A DNA stretch of 64,000 nt, taken from NCBI RefSeq assembly GCF_001680005.1, contig NC_033560.1, forward strand, positions 313,501 to 377,500, written 5' to 3'. The notes beneath the pieces were generated by a model that saw only the letters and a list, made by a program, of their open reading frames with translations, was not told where the DNA came from and did no database searches. Made by a program: the position numbers and the translations under genes. The DNA comes from Plasmodium coatneyi. Its lineage: Eukaryota; Apicomplexa; Aconoidasida; Haemosporida; Plasmodiidae. Of this stretch, positions 56,793-64,000 are shown piece by piece (the first letter of the stretch is position 1; every line of letters begins with the position of its first letter).

Positions 56793-57883
56793 TATTTTTG
56801 GTACATCCCGAAGTTCGACCTGTTCATCCTAGCTGGGCGCAGTCGCAGATGCGCGCGCCTGTGCATGAGTGTATCGTTGTGGGCGTACGTATGGGCAGAA
56901 CTGTATGTGTGGCCTCTTCCCTGCGTAGCATTTGCATCTCTCTTCTTTTCCGCTTTTTTTTTTTCCTTAGCTGGACATTATCAGATGTGCGCTGCCCTTA
57001 CGCATTGTCACATTGAAGGTAGAGATTGCTCCTCGATTGAGCCTCAGTTGTGACATAATTGTGATAAAAGGTTACCCCTTCTCTGTACAATTTTTTTTTT
57101 CTTTTAAATTTACTTAAAGCAAACAAATGTGTTAAGTTCGCTACGGGAGGATTCATTTTAATGTTAAAAGGACCCTCCCGGCTGGGGTGTATACAAAATT
57201 GTCACTTATTTCGTGTGTACAAAAAAAAAAAAAAAAAAAAAAACAGGAAAATTCAAAGTGCATCAAATAACGCAGAGATATATATACCTCCCTTTCCCAC
57301 GTGCGCTAAATACCGACATATAAATGTGCCTTCATCAGAACATACATAATGAACGGTCGCGTGCATCTATGCAAGGGCATTGGTGAACGGGGGAAACGTA
57401 ATTACATCGAGGCACACAAAATGGTACCCCATTTGGTATCTATGATGGATTAAAAAAATGAGAAAAATAAAGTGAGCAATTAGGGGTGTACAGCCAAGCC
57501 ACAATTGTCAAGAGAGCGAAGCGCTCAAATAGGAATCCAACTAAAATGTGATAACGCAGTGTGACCAGACGAGATGCGAAATGGACACATACCCCACGTG
57601 CATGCCATGCCTAGCGAATGATTTGTGTACCAACCACGGGGAAGACCCTCTTTGTCATTCCTAAAATTGTAAGAAATATTTCTCATCACCCCGGTGGTTC
57701 ACTTATCCCTGCTCCGTTCAAATGACGAAATACCTCTTTTCTTCTTTTACAAAAGGGGACAAAAAAAAAAAAAAATTACTCTAACCACTTGTGGGATGTG
57801 CCCAAAATAGAGAAAACTAATGGGTCGTTTTAAAAGCTCATCAGGTGGTGGTTCAAATGGGGAGATAGGGAAGCGCTCCTACT
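56793..57883. other. Intergenic between two minus-strand genes
   Basis: Upstream region of the LMF-like gene and 3' region of DRE2. A T-run at 57091-57100, a run of 23 A at 57221-57243 and an A-run at 57762-57775 are present. No gene is seen. Confidence 0.55.
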
Positions 57884-59177
57884 TCAGCTAGTTTCATTCT
57901 GCAAAGAGGGACGAAATGAAATGGAGATAGTGACGTTTGTGGCGATAATATCGACGTAACAATGAGGGTACATTATGGGACCAATTTACAGTAAAACAAA
58001 AACGTTTGTAGGCGCAAACGGGGGGTGGGTTAATATTCTGACACCCCTGTGACACGTTTGTCAACCGCCATTCTGTCTTACGTCTAAATTGAGCTTCACA
58101 TTTTCGCCAGGCTGGAATGCTGGTAAGCCTGTAAACAAAATGAAGGAGGGGAAGCACATACATATGGGTACATACGCAAGGGGATATTCTTCTATGGGAA
58201 CAACCCTCTACACATGGACACCACGCGAAGCAGCTGTGAAAGGGTCGGTACCTTTGTACGGGCAAGAAGCGCATCGGAAGGCGTCTCCCAGGTAGCACTG
58301 AAAAAAGGGGGGAAATGAGACATTCATATGAGGGAGCATTCACGGATAGTGGTTCCTAAATGCACATGAAGAAACACACGCGGGAGGTCAGCAAAGGTTC
58401 ATGGCTTTATTACATTTCCACAGGAAGAAACGGCGTTCTCCGTCAGGTACTGCACTTCCTTTTCATTTATGGTAACTTTGTCTAGTTTAACTCCATTCGT
58501 TTTTTTCCCGCATGTGCAGTTAGCACAAACCCTGTTGACGACCTTCTTGTTGTCCTCTGCATTTTGGTACGCCTCTCCATCACTTGAATTTGCGTCCTCA
58601 TCGTCTTCGTTTGATAAGAAATCGGGGTTCTCTGCTGTCACCTGTGGAATGGGTAAAGGAATCCCCACGGAGGGGTAAGCGACATTTATGCGTGGCCACA
58701 TCGCGCAAATGTGAATTAAATACGTACGGTTAGGTAATTGCTTCGCTACGTGCTGGGCTGATCCCACGCTCTTGTAGAACTCACATTTATGATGATCCCG
58801 TTTTCTGCCATGCTGGTTTCGTTGGAAATGTTGATGAAGCCACTGTAGAGGCATTCCTTCTTTAATCGTTTTGCAATTTCATCATGTGTTTTGCTGTCCC
58901 CACCTGCTGCGTTGCTTATGTAAAGAACCAATTTGAGCACCCCGCTTTTGTTCAGGCACCTCTGGACCTTGTGCAAAATATTATCGTCTAGATCCCACAG
59001 GAAGTCATAATCTCTATACGTATACAGAAATACGTTGTTATAGGTTTTGTACTGTTTGTTTTTTTTAAAGTTTGACACGCTTACCGTTGGGACAAGCATC
59101 TGCGCATATTTCTTCCTGAGCAACTCACACGGCCCGTCCTCATTTAGGATGACCAGCGTATCTGCAAAGTTCATCAT
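57884..59177 (-). CDS. DRE2: Anamorsin / DRE2 (CIAPIN1), cytosolic Fe-S assembly, five exons
   Basis: Rebuilt exons: 58785-59177, 58414-58641, 58252-58297, 58082-58128 and 57884-57898, phases consistent, 242 residues. The N-terminal domain (MMNFADTLVILN...) is the reduced methyltransferase-like domain of Plasmodium anamorsin. An acidic linker leads to the Fe-S domain with CANCTC and the CX2CX7CX2C motif CGNCYLGDAFRCASC, followed by PYKGLPAFQPGENVKL. The last exon codes only NETS and the stop. Reading on without that splice would give a slightly longer tail, but the GTAAGA donor and CTTTGCAG acceptor are good. DRE2 passes electrons from TAH18 to the cytosolic Fe-S assembly machinery and is essential in yeast. 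Confidence 0.93.
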
Positions 59178-60237
59178 CTTCGTGGCAATCTTTTCTCCTA
59201 TGTTTCGTGTTTTCTTCCTCTGCTTCGTCTCCTTAATACTGTTTTTTTCTTCTTCTCTTCACCTTATTGTCGTGTAAGCACGCACGTTCGCATACGTGCA
59301 ACGAGAGTATTACGCTCAAGTGGGTGGAGTCCCCTCAAATATCATTTCATGATTTATCTTGGACGATTCGTCGCCAGCGAAACGCTCACTTTGTTTTTTG
59401 AGAAAGGGTGAAGTAGTACACGCGCCATGTGTTTTGATGAATATTTCCGCGCGGCGATATTTTGGCTTCGCTTTAATTTGCCTTTTTAATTTGCTTTATT
59501 TTTTTTATTTTTCTTTGCTCCACAGGTCTCCAACGAATGATAATGCCCCCCGCCCACAAGTGAGAAAAATCAGTCGTTCTTTGACATTTTGGCGAAATGC
59601 ATGTCCCATTTGGATGCTCAAAAGATAGGTTTGTCGTTTTTACAAATGTCAACTTTTTCTCCCCCACCCCTGATGTTTCTGTACATTTATGCTATATTCA
59701 CGAATATGAAGTACGTGGCTAATGGGAAATTATAAAAAAAAATAAATAAATAAAAAGAGGGAACTTCCGTAGCCTCCTCCGTTTTTGCCTTGTTTTCCCC
59801 TTCCCCATCTTCTATGAACAAAACTTTCTCCGTCTGATAACGAAGCTGCAACTCTGTTCGCGTCCATTCAATTTGCAAGTTTTTTTTTTTTTTCTGTTTT
59901 GCGTGTTAAATGGATGGACAGAGGAGGAAGGATATCAGGACGCCCTTGAAGGCGCACTTGACCAAATGAGGTTAAGTGTGCCACACCTGGTGGGGAAAAA
60001 ATGTTGATCAAAAATTGTAACAAATGGAAGAGGCACCTTTTGGAAAAGGGGTGAGTCAAATGATAACCCCTAATGGCTAAGCGCGAAAAGGGGAACTGCC
60101 AAAATAAATGGCTTATAATGGGAAAAGTAAACAAAAAAAAAAAAAAGAAAGCACACAAACAGGAACGCTGTGAGATGTATAAAAATGAGGACGAAGCTGA
60201 TTCAGCAACCCTGCCAACAAAAGGAACCCCTTCCGAC
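59178..60237. other. Intergenic between two minus-strand genes
   Basis: Upstream region of DRE2 and 3' region of the helical protein gene. It contains a T-run at 59880-59893 and AATA repeats near 59741. No gene is seen. Confidence 0.55.
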
Positions 60238-61491
60238 CTACTTAAAATTGTAGTACTTTTTCAAAAGCTGAATGTCAAAGTCTTCGTTATCCTCAAACGA
60301 GTCTTCCGTTTCATCTTCGTTCGCATTTTCGAGGACGTCGTCGTTGAGCGGGTCTTCCCGTCCGACGTTCATAAAACTTTGGAACTCTCCATCATCCAAG
60401 GCACCTTCTTCTTCCCCCCCTCCGGTACCCTGTCCGTATAAAGAGGGGAAACCATCTTTAAAGTTTTCGGTGTCATCGCGTGGGTAGTGCATCCCATCAG
60501 TTGAACCGCTATGATAATCATACAGTTCATCGTAGTAAATGTGTTTGTTGCTTCCTCCGGGTGGAGCTAAAAGGGGATGATTTAGTCCTTCCGAAAGGTG
60601 GGTTTTCTGCGTAACTCTGCCCTCCTCGCCGTCTACTACTTCCCCGACCGAATCATCCATTTCGTCATTCCCAATTAGCACGTGGTCATATGAAGACTCA
60701 TCTTCCAACGCCATCGTGTCCACCATATTTAATAAAGCGTCTTCATACTCCTTCTTCAGCATAAGCTTTAAGTCCTCCCTAGTTAATGTTAGCACTTCCT
60801 GTGGGGGCATTAATTTGAGCTTCTCCTTTAGCTTCCTCTTCCTTTCTCTGTTGAGCTTTATGGAGGTCTCCCAAGCGAGTCGGCATATGTTAATCCACAG
60901 GCTCTTAGATGGTTCGCAGAAAATCATCTCCAGTTCTAGGAACGAGTTGATCATCCTCTCGTTGAATTTTATGATGGCCGGATGCATGTAGCTGCGCTTC
61001 ATTTCTTCGATCACCAGGTAGGCCTGTGCGGGGGTTCAGACGGTGCAGCATGAACATAGGAATGTGGTGAGGCATGAACAGAGTAATGTGATGAACTAGG
61101 CGGCCGCTACGCTGGCGATGGAGCCACAGAACTGCACACCTACATTTTCATTCTTCTTCTTATGGTTCAACACGTACGAGTGGATCAGAATGGAGTAGAT
61201 AACCTCGTCATACTTGTGCCCCTCATTTAAAAACTGCTGAATTGTATTTTCAAATAGAGTGAAGTTATGCTCGGTGAGGGCGTTCCACAATTTGAAGTAG
61301 TAGATTCTCTTTACTTCGTTTTCGTCCTGTCCCTTCTTTAACTTATTATTCAGGAAAATCTCCTGTCCACCATACTGATTAAACACGTAATCCTTCTTCA
61401 ACAGGGTGGAGTGCTCATTCACTTCTGGGGCGGTCTTCACATGTTTGGTGTAGTAAATAGATGGGTATATCTTCAGGTACCTTCTTATCAT
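60238..61491 (-). CDS. Helical-repeat (PPR-like) protein, probably mitochondrial, two exons
   Basis: Exon 1 is 61144-61491 (ATG 61491) and exon 2 is 60238-61023, joined in phase 0 by a GTAGGT donor and a CCGCACAG acceptor; 377 residues. The N-terminus MIRRYLKIYPSIYYTK is basic, Tyr-rich and free of acid residues, like a mitochondrial presequence. The central part has paired helices spaced like PPR motifs (YDEVIYSILIHSYV...AYLVIEEMKRSYMHP). A Lys-rich helix (RERKRKLKEKLKLMPPQEVL) and a long acidic tail follow, ending LLKKYYNFK. A role in organellar RNA or mitoribosome biology is an inference. It lies beside DRE2. Confidence 0.75.
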
Positions 61492-61683
61492 TTTATTAAT
61501 GGAGTGGCAAGGAAAAAAAAGGAAATGGCCTCCCTTAAAGTGTGTACCATTCCAAGGAGAATGACGCACACTTTGCTTTTGCCTTCCCGTAAGGTGTAAA
61601 ATATTGGGTGAACACATTTTATGCTTCCCCTAAACTAAAATAACCACCCCTAAATAGCTGTTCTTTGGGGAATCCACAACAGT

Positions 61684-62080
61684 TTATGTAGACCTATACA
61701 AAACTGATGAGGGCGTCCCCTTTGTTGCCATAACGTAGGGTAAAAAAAAAATAAAAATTGCCTCTACCTCGAAGGGGAAGTTATCCCTCCCATATGAAAA
61801 CCACATGTAAGGTTCATCAGGAAGGGAAGCATGTTCCTCAAAAATTCCAGCTGCTTGAAAGGAAGAACCCTCATTCACATTCATTTATATATACCACCTA
61901 CTTCACAACGTTGTGGTGCGAAGTGTCCCCAGATTCCACGCCCCCCTAAGTTAGATGGGCGTCAAAAAATCCCGAACACTGGAGCAAGTTTCTTGAAGAA
62001 GCACGCCATTTCTCACGTATCGTAGGATTATCTGGATTAACAAATGGGGACACCAAATCGGTTAACCAATTTTTCGACAT
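61684..62080 (-). CDS. Small conserved-looking protein, 76 residues, two exons
   Basis: Exon 1 is 62017-62080 (ATG 62080) and exon 2 is 61684-61850, joined in phase 1 with a GTGAGA donor and a CAAGCAG acceptor. The product starts MSKNWLTDLVSPFVNP, has a polar acidic middle (IFEEHASLPDEPYMWFSYG) and one C-terminal hydrophobic segment (AIFIFFLPYVMA). A further splice after FPFE would replace this segment, so the C-terminus is not certain. Size and single-anchor layout are typical of small subunits of mitochondrial complexes, but I do not recognise it. Only 192 bp separate it from the upstream start of the neighbouring minus-strand gene. Confidence 0.6.
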
Positions 62081-62229
62081 AGAGATTGTAGCACCGCTGG
62101 GTGTGTGAGGGGGAGAGAATCCACGCTGTTATGCAAAAATGCGCGTAAAAAAAGTAGCACATTTGTGACCCCGCCCACTTCACACTTGGGAAAAAAAAAA
62201 AAAAAAAAAAGAAAGGTGCCCACACAGGT

Positions 62230-62781
62230 TAGCATCCCAAGGTGACCATGTTAGCCCCTTGCACTTCTCCCCAACGTGAAACTTTTTCCTCCTCTTTAAA
62301 AAGGAGTCGCATTTTTCCAAACTCGAAATAATTTGCCCAATCCGCACATATTTCTTCATTTGTGCTTTTTTTTCCTTTTCCACGTTCTTTTTTTTTTTTT
62401 TTTTTTTTTTCCCCTGGAACTTGCCAATTTTGCATTTTCCCTGAAAACAGAACCGCGTGACATTACACTTGGGTCTACCACCCGATATATATACTCCCAG
62501 AGAAGAATTGCGGGGGCCGCGTTGGCCAAAGCGGTGATGGGAAAAAAAGTGTTGGACGCATAATATGTCGTAACCACTTTTAACCACAGAAGAGGGCTTA
62601 GCAAAATAGCCACGTGGCCCTGGAAGTTTCAATAGCCAAGTATAAAGGGCCAAAAAGGGGGACAACATTCCCATACGGAGCCCTCGTTGTAGGTGCTGGC
62701 TGGGAGAGGGGCGAATATAACTGTAGGCAGCTGAGCATCGTCATACACCGCCACGGATCACCGTACCGCACTCCGCATCAT
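62230..62781 (-). CDS. Possible small membrane protein gene, doubtful model
   Basis: A coding-looking frame on the minus strand begins after an acceptor at 62620. It reads a hydrophobic stretch (AILLSPLLWLKVVTTYYA; ALANAAPAILLWEYIYR) and reaches a 23-nt A-run at 62388-62410. As in two other genes here, deleting one A would let it continue in a frame reading DWANYFEFGKMRLLFKEEE. A short first exon (ATG 62781, MMRSA, GTACGG donor) fits the phase but starts only 9 bp from the divergent transporter ATG. The exon evidence is moderate; the start and end are guesses. Confidence 0.3.
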
Positions 62782-62789
62782 CCCCCCAA

Positions 62790-64000
62790 ATGAGCACACC
62801 CAGTAAGCGAACCAACTCGGCGGAGGGTCCCCCCTCGACACCGCTTGGGAAGGACAACTCGGAGATGAAAAATAGCGCAGAAGCGAAGAACAGAACAGAC
62901 ACGAAAGAAGGGAGCACATCGCTGCTGAAAGAGCACCACCAATACAACACGTTTGCAAACATAACCCTGTGCCTGATGGGTATGTCCTCCGTGCTCATGT
63001 ATAACTGCGTCTTGAATACCACCCCCCACATTCACGAACTGCTAAACAGAAACATCGTGGTGTCCTCCACGTTCTTTTTATATTTCTCCGTGTTGGTATT
63101 CGTCTCACTAATCAGTGCTTTATTTATCGAAGTGAAGACGAGGACCTATGACATATGTTTTGTCATTTCCTTTGCCCTCCAGTTTGTGTACCCTCTTGTC
63201 GTAAAGTACTACTATGATCGGACCTTTATATTTTATTTGCTCATTGGATTTATCGGTGCAACATGCTCCGTAATGAAGACGATGATTTTTTCCATTGCCA
63301 CCATTGTGTTGAATAGCTCCAAGGTGATTTGCTTATCCTACGGTTTGACTGGAATTTACTCCCTTTTCATTACCACTACGTTTTTTTATTTTTTAATAAG
63401 AATAGATAAAGATGTGCATAAGCTTATGCAGTCCATATTTGCCACCTGCGCAATTAACTGCACATTTATTTTCGTCTCCTTCATTTGCTATTCTGTCTTG
63501 AAAAGTACCGATGAGTTTAAGCGGAAGTTCAAGATATACCAGGAGGAGACGGAGGCGAAGCGAGCTCGCAGTGGAAGCGGTGCACTGTTCGACAAGGCGG
63601 GGGGAACAACCGGGGAGGAGTCCTTTGTCATACCGGTTGAGGGTTCCACTCGGGAGGGTGGCTACAGTGGGAATGAAAGCGACAATGAGAAGCATCCCTC
63701 AAAGGAAGCTACGAAGAAAGATGCGAAGAAACCTCTCAATGGTGCAAAGAACGGGGTGGACCCCATGGAGGTAACCCCAAAAAGCCGCTTCTTCCCAGAC
63801 GCCTCCTCATTCAACGTGAAGGTAAACGAGATGATGAAGCAAGCCAGGATAAAGGCATTCCTCTACAAGAAGTCCCTCGTTTTCCTCTTTTGCACCTTTT
63901 ACAACATTTTCCTGAAAATTGCAGTTTTTCCAGTTGTCTGCCCAGAAATGTGGACCAAAAATGTGGATGAACGATACATACTAATCGGCATGGTGCAGCT
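62790..64000 (+). CDS. Equilibrative nucleoside transporter (ENT) family, NT2-like, 3' truncated by window edge
   Basis: Open from ATG 62790 to the window end (403 codons visible). A hydrophilic N-terminus of ~55 residues precedes TM1 (FANITLCLMGMSSVLMYNCV). Five further membrane segments follow (VVSSTFFLYFSVLVFVSL; FALQFVYPLVV; YLLIGFIGATCSVMKTM; YGLTGIYSLFITTTFF; CTFIFVSFICYSVL). A long Lys/Glu/Gly-rich cytoplasmic loop and TM7 (SLVFLFCTFYNIFLKIAVF) complete the visible part. Six segments, a big loop, then more segments is the 11-TM ENT topology. Parasites import host purines through this family. NT2 (an internal-membrane member in P. falciparum) is my best guess, partly because I recall DRE2 as its neighbour there; NT3 or NT4 are possible. 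Confidence 0.75.
   Translation, partial: MSTPSKRTNSAEGPPSTPLGKDNSEMKNSAEAKNRTDTKEGSTSLLKEHHQYNTFANITLCLMGMSSVLMYNCVLNTTPHIHELLNRNIVVSSTFFLYFSVLVFVSLISALFIEVKTRTYDICFVISFALQFVYPLVVKYYYDRTFIFYLLIGFIGATCSVMKTMIFSIATIVLNSSKVICLSYGLTGIYSLFITTTFFYFLIRIDKDVHKLMQSIFATCAINCTFIFVSFICYSVLKSTDEFKRKFKIYQEETEAKRARSGSGALFDKAGGTTGEESFVIPVEGSTREGGYSGNESDNEKHPSKEATKKDAKKPLNGAKNGVDPMEVTPKSRFFPDASSFNVKVNEMMKQARIKAFLYKKSLVFLFCTFYNIFLKIAVFPVVCPEMWTKNVDERYILIGMVQ

Noticed and set aside
58027..58081. Read-through C-terminus of DRE2
   Set aside because: A stop follows within six codons, but the GTAAGA donor and the later CTTTGCAG acceptor give a family-like ending, so the spliced model is preferred.
1..64000. tRNA, rRNA genes, CRISPR arrays, prokaryotic mobile elements
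   Set aside because: No B-box-like T-loop in a foldable context, no rRNA signature, no regular spacer-repeat array and no transposase were seen. Covariance-model tools would be needed to exclude small RNAs.

Overview
The window is nuclear DNA from a malaria parasite (Plasmodium) of the primate clade that contains P. knowlesi, P. coatneyi, P. cynomolgi and P. vivax. The evidence is compact GC-moderate coding DNA with Lys/Asn/Glu-rich proteins, very frequent long A/T homopolymers, short introns with GTAAG-like donors, and an intact PIR-family (KIR-like) variant antigen gene. A two-domain KIR inside a block of housekeeping genes points to P. knowlesi or P. coatneyi. That species call is an inference.

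Layout. 1-25 kb: 3' end of a giant HECT E3 ubiquitin ligase (+); an RRM-like protein (-) broken by a homopolymer frameshift; an Asn/Tyr-rich protein (-); a divergent pair of secreted PH-like paralogues (14759-16021 -, 17099-17995 +); the mitochondrial assembly factor COA5/PET191 (+); the ribosome-biogenesis factor KRI1 (-), also frameshifted at a homopolymer; a small 3-exon membrane protein (-); and a SAYSvFN/SEC-C protein (+). 25-29 kb: organellar initiation factor IF-3 (-, N-terminus unresolved) and a 7-exon ankyrin protein (-). About 29.3-35.4 kb: an accessory island with purine-rich repeats, a G-rich 23-bp array, a long inverted repeat and a four-exon, two-domain KIR-like gene (+). 36-52 kb: a 1746-residue protein (-), a 1006-residue protein (+) and a divergent TAF6 candidate (-). 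52-64 kb: a 15-exon lipase maturation factor homologue (-), anamorsin/DRE2 (-, 5 exons), a mitochondrial-looking helical protein (-), a 76-residue protein (-) and the start of a nucleoside transporter (+).

The conserved genes are independent housekeeping units: ubiquitylation, ribosome assembly, organelle translation, Fe-S assembly, transcription initiation and membrane transport. From memory, DRE2 and NT2 are near-neighbours on P. falciparum chromosome 8, with a giant HECT ligase a little further along, so this looks like that syntenic block with a KIR island inserted. I could not check this.

Many genes here are spliced, and exon structures were rebuilt by hand from GT/AG sites, phase and family similarity. 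Two apparent gene breaks, both at runs of 23-27 A in coding sense and both cured by one A fewer, look like assembly errors rather than true pseudogenes.
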